DNA of 64,000 bases from Trema orientale (taxonomy: Eukaryota > Streptophyta > Magnoliopsida > Rosales > Cannabaceae). Shown here piece after piece: positions 37,301-49,913 of the stretch (the stretch's first letter is position 1; every line of letters begins with the position of its first letter). The notes beneath the pieces are model-generated. The model was not told the origin of the DNA. It saw nothing but the letters and a program-made list of their open reading frames with translations, and ran no database searches. The stretch spans positions 15,220 to 79,219 of the forward strand of contig JXTC01000646.1 of the NCBI GenBank assembly GCA_002914845.1, read 5' to 3'. Position numbers and translations under genes: made by a program.

Positions 37301-40300
37301 TTTATCCCATTAAAGAAAAAAAATTTATAAGGGAAGACATCCGCCGAAAGATTAAGCCAGAAGGAAAAACTCACCGAATCTCAGAGTCTTTTCTTTCACG
37401 AGGACTGACCTAAAGGAATTATAAGCGGTGCCCATTAGATAAACAAGTTATTGCGAGTCTGTAACAATGTGGTCATGGAACACACAGAATACTAGGTTTA
37501 CCTCACTCCCATTCAGAATTTCAACTTTTGCCAAGCGAGCAATCAAAACAAACCTTGGTATACCACCCCTTCCAGGATCAGCTACTGGATTGTCAGACAG
37601 CCGTATATCCTTGAATACACAAAACAGACAATAAGATGGATATAAACCAAAAACTAATGTTTAAAATTTGCTCGGTGAAGAAACATCCAAAATTCTAAGA
37701 AGAGTTAACTACCACGTGTGGAATTTCTCTAAATTTGTTTTAGCTCATCATCTATCCTTTCCAATGTCTTATGCAATGCATAATGTTGCAATAAAATGCT
37801 TGAAACAATAAACGCAAACGTGGTCATTTCCAAATTTGCTAATCATCTTGCTGTCTAAGCTCCTTTATACATCAGTAAGGCAATCATTATTCACGGTTTC
37901 AAACTTCAAACATTTGTTTTGAGCCAGAGAACTTAGAGACAATAAACGCAAACGTGGTCATTTCCAAATTTGCTAATCATCTTGCTGTCTAAGCTCCTTT
38001 ATACATCAGTAAGGCAACCATTATTCACAGTTTCAAACTTCAAACATTTGTTTTGAGCCAGAGAACTTAGAGACAACTACATCCTTTGGCTGTTGAGTAA
38101 TTTTTTTTTTCCTTTTAACTTCTTACATCCATTTTTTTCCTTTTAACTTCTAACATCCATCATTTACTACAATTAACAGATAGTGAAACATCTAGTCATC
38201 CCAGGCTCTACATTTCAGCGGCAGCAGTGCAAAGAACATTCACGGTACCAAACCTTGAAGATTGAAAAATAAAGTGACGCCCACAAATTGAACTCAATCC
38301 ATCAGCCTTAAATACAGACGTTTCCATAGCTAAAAGAACTTTTGCAATTCATTTTGTCCAGAAACTCAATAGCGGTCGCAATTATTTTTATGAAACAGTT
38401 CGTCTAAGAGACAACATAACAATAAACATATAATATAATCCATGTCAAAATTGGTTTGTAACCATTTGATGTATGAGCTGTGAGTGGTTTACAATAGAAA
38501 GGAAATGTGAGGATGGGAAGGTAGAAACCCGGTATTACTTAAAGCTACGATGCTCAAAATAGAATTCCAACCAACACAACCCAAAAATTCTCAGTAACTG
38601 GAAAAACTTGCTTCAGGGATCTATCGGAGCCCAGAGAGATATCAAAAAAGACCAAAATTTACTATCTTGAATTTAATCAACACATACAACATAGTAATAG
38701 CAGATAATTTGGTTACAAATACCAACAGCCACAGGTTGAATTTGTATTCAGCAACTGCAACATGTTAAATGCATTTCTCTGAAACTCAAAAAGTTAAATA
38801 ATATAATGGAGGGTTCACATTACAAATTCTTACCACTAGTTTCGGAAAGGAATTTAGTGCATCAACTGAAGCCAGATCCTCCAGATTGTTTCCTCCTAGA
38901 GCATTTAACAACTAAGCAATGCATCACAATCACAGATATAAATAGCAAAATAGAAGGCGTCCAAGTGTTATAAAGGAGATCAGAAAGCCAACCGAGAAGA
39001 AGGCAGCGCAAATTTTGAAATGGCTTGTCAGTTTTCTCATGCGATTCACAAGATCTTGATAGTTCATGCATCATATCCTCATCAGGGTAAAAGACAAGGC
39101 TCAAATTGTTCTTGTTTAGATGAAGCTGCTCCAAGCTACATGCAGAAACCATGTCGTAAAAGATGTCATGAAAACTTGGCAACAACACAAGTTTTAGTGA
39201 GAAAACAGCCATACAAAAAAAGGTGAAGATCATTCTATTTCTATCTTTTGTTTTTCATTAGCCTTTGAACCAGACACATAAACCTCCTATTGTTTAATGG
39301 GAATTAAGGATTCAATAGTAGAACTTGTTTTTAACCTTCTCAGCAACGAAAGTTTCAAAATTTCTTTCCAATCAGCTATACAATTGTCTTCCAAATTCAG
39401 AAGCCGCAAAGAATCAAATCCCTGAACTGTAAAGGACGAATAAGGCTGGAAGACAAAAGAAAAAGAAAAACAGAGCTAGGAAGTCAAAATTCATAATGAT
39501 ATAGAAATTTGAGTAAGTGAAGATATACCAAAGAAATTATTCAGGACAAGGAAAAAAAAAACGAATTAAAACTTTTTCTAGCCAGTTTCCAATAAAGTGA
39601 TGTTGTAGAATTATTTAAAGCTAACATATTTATAAATCCATTAACACTGGAGAGGGAAAAATCCACAGCTTTAGCGTTTATTTTTAAGATAATGACAACA
39701 AGTGTAAATGACAAGTATACGTGATCCATTTGATATTGATAGATAGTGAGCAGAAGAATGTTAAATGTAATGAGCAGAAGAATGTTAACTGCATACATCT
39801 ATTGTGCTTATGCTGTTTCCCATTAGATGTAGCTCTTCAACTGCTGGCAGTGCATTTTTAAGTATTTCAACCTGCCACATTAAGGAAAAACATTTAGCAA
39901 GGTAAACTAGGAGTGTTGTTTTTTTTTTAAAAAAAAAAAAAAAAAAAAAGAAGAAGAAGAAGAAGAAAAAGAAAGAAAGAAAGAAAGAAAGAGCGCCACA
40001 CACACACACAAAGCAACTAATTGATGAAACAAGATAACAGAAACAAGGAAAATGCTATAATAAAAAGGGATAGAAGATTAGCAAGTAAAACTGAAATTTG
40101 CAGACTTCAGGAAAGGAAATTCAGTAAGAAGTTGAAACTTAAGTAATTATCATCAAACTTCAGCTTTTCTAACTTTCAGCAAAACCTGAGGTGTTTTTGG
40201 TCTTTCTTATTCTGTCCAAGAGCCAGTTGCTTGGCTACTCCAGGCCCTTTTTTATCTGTGAGATTCTCCTTAGCTTCGGCAAGTTTTGAAGTCTTTCTAA

Positions 40301-43300
40301 TTTCTAGTTCTAGTTGAGCGGAGGAATGTGGCCCTTCAGGAGCTCTTTTCCGGAGGAGAAACGAATCTGAAATTTCAGCATTTTCGCATGGGTATCAAGC
40401 TCCAGTTACATCTTCATGGGGGGAGCTTTACATAGATTCTGGTTGTAGTTGTTGACTTGTTGTAGCTCTTTCCGTTTTTGTTGTTTCTTCTTCTCTTTTG
40501 TGTTTCTTTGAGGACTCCTTGTCCCTTTTAATTCTCTTTGATTTCTTTCTTGTAAACAAGGGGAAAGTAAAAGCTCTAGTTCCAAAGTTTATTTCTTCTT
40601 CTTTTCAGATTCCAACTTAAGTAATTAGTTTACATAGTTTCTAATCAGAAAATACCATTTGTTAATTGGCTTCTAACTTCATCTGAAAATACATAAATAC
40701 CTAATAAACTTTAGAAAGAACAAAAAAGAAGCTTAGCCTTTTTTTTTTAACAAAAAAAAAAGAAGCTTAGCCTTTTTTTTTAACCAAAAAAAAAAAAGCT
40801 TAGCGTTTTTTTTTTTCGGTGCTGAATAGCTTAGCCTTTTTTTGGAACTTTGGAAATGTTCAACAATATGTTACAGAATTAGCCACATAAATCAATATTT
40901 ATCTGAGTTTTCACACCAATTTGTTGGAGCCCTGCATCACTAGCAAAAGAGAAGCCAAAAAGAAAAGGCAGATTTAAGGAGAAAGAAAACCTTTGTCCAA
41001 TTTACACCGGTATTGTTCAGAACTAAAATGCGAATGCTTTTTAGTTGTGGCAGCCCAACAATGTCCGATGCCATTAAATTGTAAGACAAATTAAGTGCTG
41101 CAAGAGTTGGTAATTCTTTACAGATTGTGCCAACATCCTGCAAGAAAAGATCGATTTAGACGAGAAAAGTTGGTCAGTTCCAAGCAGATGATGAGATGTT
41201 CAAAAGTTGAAGAAAAACAAGTGCATACAAGCAGATAATAGTTTTATGAACCCGCATATGAATGAAAACATTCAAGGGAAGATAAAATAGGTGAGGTCCA
41301 CAATCAGACTGACAAAGCTAACATAAAATATGCCAAAATCATTGCAATTGCAGAAAACATAAATACTAAGAGCCCCTCTGAACTTTTAGGATTTCTGAAA
41401 AGAAGCTTGATGGGACTAACTACTAAAAATGTGAAGTGAAAGGACAAAGTTATCAAACAATACGTTAATGTTTTTCTCCTTTTAGTTCCTAGCTAGAAAA
41501 TTGGAAATATTAAGACCAAGATTCCTTTTAATAAATGAAGTAATTCATCAACCACTTACATGACCTGCAATCAAGTTTTTCGAAAAATGCAAATTTAAGA
41601 AAACAAAATCCTTTGATTATGTATCTATTACATAGGGTTCAAGGTGAAAACATTGCTGGCACATTTCCTTCTTTGCTTTTTCCCTTTTTTCCCCTTTCAG
41701 TAAGTAATCAGAATTATCAATATGCTACAATCATGGATGCAGGCATTCTAATAACTTAGAGAAGAATATCCTGATAAATAAACGTATCATAAAGACAACA
41801 GAGTGTAAGTATATAATAGAATAGAGTCAATTGACACAAACCCAGCCTTATTAGAAGAAGCAATAGTAAATTCTGAAAACTACTATTTTGTATGGCTGAT
41901 ATGTAAGATTAAAATTAGTAGAGTGACTGGAGAAAGATATTTAATGAATTTAAGAACATATAATATGCAAACTGTTTTTGTCACTCATAAACTTGCTCTA
42001 GTTACGTTATAGAAAAAAATTTAAGAAAAGATTAACATTGTATTTTGCAAAACACACCGTCCAGTCTGATAGCAGATTTCCAGTCAAATCAAGCTCCTTT
42101 AAATCTGCAGAAAGAGAGTACAAATTTATTGAACGGCATTGAGAATATTGCAGAATATAGAAACAAGCAACACCATGATAATATAATTACATTATTGATT
42201 TGCTGAATCAAGCAGGTATAAAGTCCAGGGTTCAAAACAAAATGAAACAGTATCTAAAAATAAGGAAGAGATTTAATGGAAAACAAAGCGCCTCCAATTG
42301 TGTAGCAGGGATATTGAATAAAAATAAAAATAAATGGCTGTTATACATATCAAATCCACTTTTAAGCCTGTTCTAAAAGATCTATCATGCAAATAGAGCT
42401 AGACCTACATATAAAACTTTTAATTTGGGGGCTAATAATTATATAAAACATTGTCTATCATTAATTTTGGGTAGGAGATTTTCTCGATCAGAAACAAAGT
42501 TGTGTCTTTCTGCCTTCAAGAAGAACAAGACACAGAATGAGGTAGTACAAAGGAAAATTGCCTTGATATATAATGACAATTAAATCGGGGTAGCTAGATC
42601 TTTGAGTTATTATTAGTAATCTACTCCTCAACATTGGAAGTTAAGCAATATAGAGTCCCAAAAGACGTACTTCTAAGCTAACTTAGCTGGTCTAGTAGCT
42701 AGTAGTACGCCAGCAAAAGCTCGAACACTTTCGTACATTGCAACAACTTCTGCTATATATCTAAACCAATCCTTAACCCACAAAGAAAAAATACATGAAC
42801 ATGTCCTACTTATTGCGGAACTAATTAATAATTGATTAGTTTCTAGTCTCCCAGTCAAAAGCCAATCCATCTAAACAAAAACACAAGTCTCAGAACACTA
42901 CAAAATTAGTAGTTTCCAACTTACTTGGCAGGAGACTACCATTCTCACTAGAAAGTCCAGGTGAGCTAACACCCAAGAAAGAGAGCGATGCACCCGTCAA
43001 CTCCTCAAATCGACTTAGTTTATCTTGAATTTTATCCTTACCAACTAGCTGAATCGAAACCCGTTTGTTACTCGCTGAAAGAACATACATTTCATCTGCA
43101 ACACCATATGAAGACACAGACTTGAGACAGAATTTGATTGGTTTTGCTCATTTTTATCAAACAAATCCCATTAACATACAATGGAACAGTTACAGCAAAA
43201 AAACAAAACAATGAAAGTTTATTTAATTTTCTATATGGAATGATTGAATCGAAGGAGCATTTTCTAGGGAACCAAACAAGGAAATGGAAAATGATCAAAG

Positions 43301-43618
43301 AGACGCGTTACCCTCTTCTTCTTTAGTCGAGTCGCCTTGGTATCTGACACGGAGAGCTTCGATCAACGAGATGCCCGAACTCAGATTATGGGTCCGAACG
43401 AAAGACCCAGATCGTTCAGAGTTGGCGTGGAAGTATCGGACCCCATTGATGGAACCATCGTGCTTGCCATCACCATTGTCCCAGTCGACTCCGACCCAGA
43501 TGCCGGAATAGCCTTGGACAGGTCCAACGTACCTGACCGTTCCGATTCGACGGGGATCCCCGGCTGAGTGAACTCGCTGGCCGAGTCTGAACTCGCTCTC
43601 TTGCATATCTGCTTTCAC
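34336..43618 (-). CDS. TFCE: Tubulin-folding cofactor E (TFCE/PFIFFERLING, 15 exons)
   Basis: It binds alpha-tubulin and helps assemble the alpha/beta dimer in the cytosol; loss is embryo-lethal in Arabidopsis (family knowledge). Exons: 43618-43312, 43095-42925, 42104-42058, 41137-40991, 39871-39797, 39445-39336, 39135-38993, 38895-38834, 37609-37502, 37409-37375, 36501-36436, 35313-35222, 35144-35068, 34838-34761, 34434-34336. All are GT-AG and in phase, giving 538 residues, or 534 if the second Met (43606) is used; the second aligns better with homologues. Domains: CAP-Gly at about 6-75, with GYSGIWVGVDW and GKHDG, which bind the alpha-tubulin tail; leucine-rich repeats at about 155-386 (for example LAALNLSYNLMASDIVGLPQ, VEELHLMGNSISTID); and a ubiquitin-like C-terminus at about 450-534, ending STILVDEES. 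Arabidopsis is 531 residues. Several introns hold tandem duplications. Confidence 0.96.
36024..36278. repeat. Tandem duplication of ~120 bp in TFCE intron 11
   Basis: Copy 1 at 36024-36142 and copy 2 at 36154-36278 share 'atttgttggctttgtcccc', 'ttgagtttagccatgcaaaa' and 'tggttggtcctattcacc' with few changes. Copy 2 has a 6 bp insertion. A poly-C run follows immediately. Confidence 0.9.
36280..36297. repeat. Poly-C run of 18 in TFCE intron 11
   Basis: An uninterrupted C run directly after the duplication at 36024-36278. Its length is likely inexact in sequencing. Confidence 0.9.
36829..36860. repeat. (CTAT)n/(AT)n microsatellite in TFCE intron 10
   Basis: 'ctatctatctat' followed by an AT run. 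Confidence 0.85.
37806..38073. repeat. Near-identical 134 bp tandem duplication in TFCE intron 8
   Basis: The unit at 37806-37939 (starting 'caataaacgcaaacgtggtc') is repeated at 37940-38073 with only two visible substitutions, so the duplication is recent. It contains no exon. Confidence 0.95.
39919..40010. repeat. Compound poly-T/A, (GAA)n, (GAAA)n, (CA)n tract in TFCE intron 4
   Basis: A T run, an A run, GAA repeats, GAAA repeats and CA repeats in direct succession. Confidence 0.9.
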
Positions 43619-46600
43619 TAGTGGTGTAGTCTCTGTGGCTTACACGAGTGTTATGCTCTATATAATTTATAGCCTGTAACTGTGACTGCATTGAAAAATG
43701 GGTCCTGTTACGTGGCAACGATGGGGTTTATGTGCGTTATTGGCCAAATTATAATTACACGACACCAACAGTGCCAACACAACAAAGTGTCAGTCTTTTT
43801 TTTTTTTTGGGTAAAATTAATAAACTGAACAAGATCTGATTCAAATAATCACAACATTAATGTGTAAATATAAGACCACATCCAATAAAAATAATATAAT
43901 CAAACATGCTTAATAGACTACATACACTAAAATAATATAATCTCAAACTAGGTCTTATAATAAAATTTAGAAACTTTTGCTATGGTTTTCTAGATAGTGG
44001 AAATAGGAGATAATTATATTAAAGTGATCGCCTTAATACACGTTATATTTGTACCGATGAGCACTTGTATTTCATTACAAAAACAATAATATTATTTGGA
44101 AACAGATTAATAACCACAATAAACTTGATAAAACAAGTATTTAAAATGATAATATGCACACATATGAGACTAAATATTAAATACGATGCAATTATTATTA
44201 TTGACTCTTTAGACTATGTGAAATTGTGTGCTACACTCTCTCACCAAATCTTGTTTGTTTTATGTTACCATAGAAGAGAAGTAACATGGAATTAGTGACG
44301 GAGCTAGAAAAATAGGGTTATAATGGCAATGAAACGGAAAAGTTAAGATAGAGATCAATCACCTAGGAAAACGGCAATGAAGCTCTGAGGTAATTTAGAT
44401 GACTGATAATGGGTCTTGCATCAGCCCTAATAACCTATTTATAATCAGTCCTAATCATGTTAAATGACCAAATTGCTCTTAGTGAGTGATTAGACTATTT
44501 AACCTTCAAAATAATTTATTTTCTTACTTAAAACCCAAATGTTTCAGCATTTGCTCCTAAGTCATTCTAATTATTTTCTTATCACTTCTAAATCCAAAAG
44601 TTATATTAATAATTTATAAAAGTCCCAATTATGACATCACAAAATTTAGTACTACATGTATAATTTCTTTTGAACTACTTCCACCCATACTATTGAAATT
44701 GTTCATGAGTGGATATGTTCCCGCTAGCTTCCTTTCTTCCAATAGTACCTTAATTCCTATTCTCATTCCTGCATTCTCTCTTTTTGTCTGTCTACTTTCT
44801 AGGTAATTCATCCACTCCATAAACAGAATAAAAAATGGAGTATTGGTCAGAGCAAGCTGCCTATTCTACTATCAGACATAATTAGGAGAAACTCCTTATC
44901 AATTATATGTAGTTTTGACTTATGACTAAAGAAGTAATTGAAGAGGTAAAATGATATTTTCACTAGCTCTATTTATTGGTATTTTATATAGATACTCGTG
45001 TACTAATAGTTACTATATGTATACTCTTATTTAGTTAAATATGATATGATATTTTTCATGTAATAATTTTTTATTCAATAGTGCAATTTTGAGTTTAACA
45101 AAATTAATATCTTAACTCACTTCTACTAAGAGTTAATTGGGACTAGGGCATGTTTATTGGTGCTTGAATTAAATAAGATCTTGAATATAGCTCAATTAAA
45201 TTAGATTAAATTGAATACAAACAAATGCTAATCTAGGCCTACTGAAAAATGGTATAGGGAAAAAAATTTTTAAAAAAAAAGGGCAAAAAGTTTACACATA
45301 TAGAATTAAAACCACGTAGTACTTAAAATCCAGTTAAGGTTGTATTGAAAAGTTAGGGTCAATATGGTCCAAACATTTTGACATCTTTAATTCTAACTTA
45401 TCTTGATGGATGGTAAACTTAATTGGTTACATAATTTCAAAATCTAGATATTGTTGTTGATGCATGACTACATAATAGTAATAAAAAAAAACACCCCTCA
45501 AATCGTTCTGATAAAAAAAGAAAAAATCAAGATTCGAATTACATATCTTGGGGGTAAGTCATTTCTTTTTTGTTAATTTAATTTTTTAACTTTGGAAGTA
45601 AACCTATTAATTTTTCATATTTAAAGTATTAATCTATCCTTTAATATATATATATATATATATCTAACTTCAAATAATGTTTTTATCCTATTTACAAAAC
45701 CCCAAATCGTCCACATTTTCTTAGTAGAGACTAAGAAACTCCTTAAAAGCATTGACGTCAACCACTAAAGTGTTAGAGATGTAATAAACTATAAAATAAT
45801 ATCATCATTAATATCATTAGTATGATCACTGAGGACATCATCCACGACCATGAATAAAGCCATCAATGCTACCAAGTTCAGGGCCTATAGACACTCCTTG
45901 AATAAACGCTCCAACTGTGCATCATATATTCGTTCTAATATCGATTGTAATGGTGCTCCCAAATCAACATTACTATCAAGATTATAGTAATATAGTAGAG
46001 CTGTAGATTTTAAAGGAAATATTTTTAGTTGTGTTATGCAAAAAATCTGTTGTAGCATAAAGCAGCTGAGTTTTTGGTAAACTAAATTTTAAAGTATTGT
46101 GACCATGGTTTTAAAAACACTCGAGACGAGGCGGTTTAAAGTAGCTTCTAAGGCTACGCTTTACCTAGCCATGACAAGGCTTAAGCCTTATTCATAGAAG
46201 CGTATGAGGCTTAAGTTTCGTATAATCAACCCCAGTTTGGGTTTCTAAATGAAATTAGGCCAATTTTTTTTGCCTGACTGACATACACCTTTTTTTTTTT
46301 TTTTTACCTTTGTGGGCCTTTGTAAAGTTATAACTAGTTTAGTTGGACTAATTATTAGGCTCAACTTTAGAACCAAAACCCTAGAAAGAAAAAAAGACTC
46401 ACGGCACAAAAAGACTAGGTTTGGGGAAGCTATTCTTTTATTCTATAATAGAGACAGCCATCCATGCGACAAATGAAAAGAAAACAGAAATTTTGCTCCT
46501 TCCTCTTCACTATTCTAATTTCCAATAAACTCAGCAGCTTTATTCTTTAATAGAAGCTCAACTTCTTCTTCATCCTCACTCTTCCTATCCCTTTTTCCTT

Positions 46601-46920
46601 TTCACTCTTAAACAGTCAGTAGCAGGCAGGAGGGGCAGCCACTTCCTTCATTGCTTGGTGAGTGATAATCACTTCCTCTTCCTTCACTTAGCTTGTTATT
46701 TACTAAGTTAGAGTTATTGAGTTACTGAGTTAGAAGTTGGAACTTAGAGTTGTTTTTTTTTTTTTTTTTACTTCTTTTTTAGATTAGAGTTGCATAAAAT
46801 GGTGAGAAGTTCTAAGAGCAATGAGACTGAGATTAGCGATGGAAGTAAAGGGGACTAAACAAAAGATCACGCATAGAAATGTGGTGTGTTGAGAAATTAA
46901 GGTTTCAATGTTACTCACTC
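43619..46920. other. Intergenic upstream of TFCE
   Basis: Contains the TFCE promoter next to 43619. The rest is AT-rich with no assignable gene. At 46105-46220 there is a 'gaggcttaag'-type repetitive phrase. At 46799-46858 a short frame begins MVRSSKSNETEISDGSKGD and then stops; such starts occur in BED-finger/hAT-type plant transposon proteins, but nothing further supports this. Confidence 0.4.
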
Positions 46921-48580
46921 TTATTTTGAAGATAACGAACATTTGATTTAGCACTAATAATTTAACTTGAGTGTGTAGTAAAATAGTTTTAAAAATTCTA
47001 GCTCAAGTTGATCAAGGAATCAAACTTGAAGATGGATGCATATTGGACTTATTAGAATCAAGCTTGAAGAAGGACAATCAAGATACAAGACCATGCTTAG
47101 ATAGAATATATTTCATATTTAGTCTTGTATTTGATTTAGTTCATTGCACATAAATTCTCTTTGCATTGGCTCATACTTTCAAAAGAGTTTTCAAACTATC
47201 TTAAGCTTAAAATAGTTATTTTATTATAGAAGTTTGAAAATAGAAAATAATGATTTATTTAAATTGACAAAATATTTCTTAAAACATGATTTCTTAAGTT
47301 TAAATAAATTATAAATATACTTGAAATCATGATTTGTTGACATAAGCTAAAAAGAGATTTTCTATTTACAAACTAGAATTTGTTTTGGTATGAATACTTT
47401 CTAAATTATTGTTAAATATCTTTGTGAAACTAAAACAAGTTTGCAATAGCCAAAATATTCTTTTCAAATTGATTTCTAATGTTTTTAAAGTATTTAAAAC
47501 AAGTTTAGAAGTCAGTTTTTGAAAAATGCCAAAAACTGTCAAAATCTAAAAAAATAACTAAATACTGAAATAGCCAAAATAAGTAGAATTTTCGGTTTAC
47601 CGAAAATGACAGTGAGAAAAATGTTACCGTTAAAATTTGACCGTTGTAAAAGCATTACCAATGGCTAGTATTTTTGGTCTACCGAAAACTAACTTTCGGT
47701 CTACCGAAAATGATAGAAAGTGTGTCTAATAGTTATAAACGGTTAGTTGTTACTCAAACTTATAAATAAAAGCTATTTTAAGACTTGAAAAAGACTTTGC
47801 ACGAACTTAAATTATTATCCAACTACGTTTAAAGTGTAAAAGCTTATTTCTACATCGAATTAACTTTTAAATCATATTGAGTCAATCTTAGAACATTCAT
47901 TGTGCATTGTTCTCAAATCTTCTAAGCCAAAATTGTATTCATTACTTTTGTGATGAGAGTTCTTAAGTATGTTCACTCTTAATTATTGTAAAATCATTTG
48001 AGTGTGAAGTGAGGTTAGCACCAGAGTCATAAACAACCCGTGCATAGGTGAGGTTGCAACGGAGTCTAAACAACCCATGAGTTAGTGAGATTGGCACCAT
48101 TGTCTAAACAATCTGTATAGATGAGGTTGGTACCGGAGTCTAACAATCTGAGATTAGGCGTGATAGAGCTAGAGTCAAGACTATTATAAAGGGGTGGGTG
48201 AGCCAAAGAAGAATTCACTCTATTTATAAAAAAGTCGGTCAAGCCCACAATCTTGATTCGAATAGTGGAAGCTCAAAGCAAGTTGCCAAGAGCTAGGAAC
48301 GTAGGCAAATCGTCGTGTTTGTTGAACTTTGTAAAAACCGAGTTTGTATTTTCTCTATCCTTATACTCTTTACTTTATTGCAAGCTATTTAATTGAGTGT
48401 TTGATATTTAGTGTGCTTAATTTACTTAGCATTATTGTTATATGCTTGGTATTATTATTGATTTAGTTTGGAAGTTTCAAAATAGTGTTTTATAGTTTTA
48501 CATAGTTGAAAAGTTTCTTAAAACATTTTAAAACCCAATTCACCCCTCTCTTGGATAGTCAATCTTGGGCTAGCATGAAA
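46921..48580 (+). repeat. LTR-like block 1
   Basis: It begins with 'ttttgaagataacgaacatttg' type sequence, shows a TATA-like 'cttataaataaaag' at about 47759-47772, and ends with 'aacccaattcacccctctct', a wording typical of the 3' end of SIRE-type Copia LTRs. The part 48047-48575 matches 51914-52340. The left border is inferred. Confidence 0.6.
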
Positions 48581-48849
48581 TTTCAATCAAAGGCAAAAAA
48601 CAAAAAAAATATATTCTTCTCCCTATATTAGTTCACGATATTACTCTCTCCATTTGAATTTATGACAAAAGAATTTGAAAGAGTAATACACAAATAATTT
48701 TCTCCAAAATATACAATGACAAGTTAATCAACAAAGAGATATGGAAGAATATAGAATTAAACAATCTTCAAACATAAGATTAAACAACAATATGATGCCA
48801 AAGTGAAAATAAGAGTATTCTTTTTAATTTTTGGCAAAAACTTCTTCTA

Positions 48850-49644
48850 TTGATCAAGGGATTTGACATTCAACAAGCCCTCCTACGTGTCTGTCCCCCT
48901 GACAGTTTCCAACCTAAGCCTCGTGTCACTAGTCTTACTTTAGAGGCTAGAATTCTCTTTCAATTCGTGTCTCAGAATATGATCCCTGGAGCTGGTCATA
49001 GGGATGCACCCTCATTTGGTGATATCTGGTTTGTTAATTCCATTCTTATTGGTAGAAGGCTAGATTTACCATTCTTTATCCTTCATGAGATGGTTAATGC
49101 TATAGAGAACAGGAGATCTTCTCTTCCCTATGGCTTCCTTCTCACTCTCATCTTTCAACACTTCAACATTCTGACCATTGATGAGGCTGAACGCAAACCT
49201 TCGTCTATAGATGTGGAGATCAACAACAAGACTTTTAGTTTTATGGGCTTTACCTTTATCAACAATGCATGGGTAGCCAAGACCAGATAGGCATATGAGC
49301 AAGAGGTAGGTGCTCCACAAGAAGCTGGAGGAAGTGGTGCTAAGGCTACTGAAGATGCACCTGAGGAGACTCATGCTGAGGAGGCTCCTGCTCTACAAGA
49401 AGGCACTCCAACTCAATCATTCGACTTTGCTGAGGCCTTCAACAGTCATTTTGAACGCCTCAACACCATCCAGCTAGACATACAGCATCTTCATGACACC
49501 GAGCTTAAGCATTACCAAATTCTCTCAGCCGATGTCAACTCCGTCCGTCAGATGTCTGAAAGTCAATTCCAGATCATTCAAAATCAGTAAGGCGAGATGA
49601 TGAGGATGATGCAGTCTTACGTTGGGCATTTTCCTCCTCCTTAG
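48850..49644 (+). pseudogene. Retroelement-associated extra ORF (putative plant transposon protein domain)
   Basis: A continuous frame of 146 codons contains PRVTSLTLEARILFQFVSQN, GDIWFVNSILIGRRLDLPFF and ENRRSSLPYGFLLTLIFQHF. This resembles the 'putative plant transposon protein' domain often annotated next to plant retroelements. It stops at a TAG, but the same frame then stays readable (Glu/Ala-rich, then FNSHFERLNTIQLDIQHLHD) through one more stop to 49644, as expected for a decayed gene. No upstream Met is decisive. Function is unknown; it is not a plant housekeeping gene. Confidence 0.6.
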
Positions 49645-49824
49645 TTATCTACTTTTTTTTTTCCTTTTTTTTTTATACTTTGTGGAATGTTGGTTATTTC
49701 TTATATGAACTCATTATTTTCTATGGTTGCTTGTATAAACTCCTTATTTGCTTTATAATGGATATTATGTTATGATGGATATTATGTTTTACAATTCTCT
49801 CTTATGCATTATTTTGATGATATC

Positions 49825-49836
49825 AAAAGGGGGAGA
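49825..49836 (+). other. Polypurine-tract-like motif
   Basis: AAAAGGGGGAGA, preceded by 'ttttgatgatatc', the usual context of the plus-strand priming site just before a 3' LTR in SIRE-type elements. Here no LTR follows; the PBS comes 28 bp later. Confidence 0.55.
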
Positions 49837-49864
49837 ATATATGTGATTTAAATCTTTTCTCAAT

Positions 49865-49876
49865 TGGTATCAGAGC
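49865..49876 (+). other. Primer-binding site (initiator Met tRNA)
   Basis: TGGTATCAGAGC is the standard plant retrotransposon PBS, complementary to the 3' end of initiator methionine tRNA. It lies 37 bp before the gag start codon. Confidence 0.8.
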
Positions 49877-49913
49877 TTAGTGCTCAAATTTTAAAAACTT
49901 AATCGTTTTTGAG

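Noticed and set aside
44629..44820. 63-codon minus-strand frame upstream of TFCE
   Set aside because: Reads somewhat protein-like, but no family motif and no adjoining exons.
46799..46858. Possible first exon of a BED-finger/hAT-type gene
   Set aside because: Only about 19 codons with a stop and no zinc-finger or dimerisation domain downstream.
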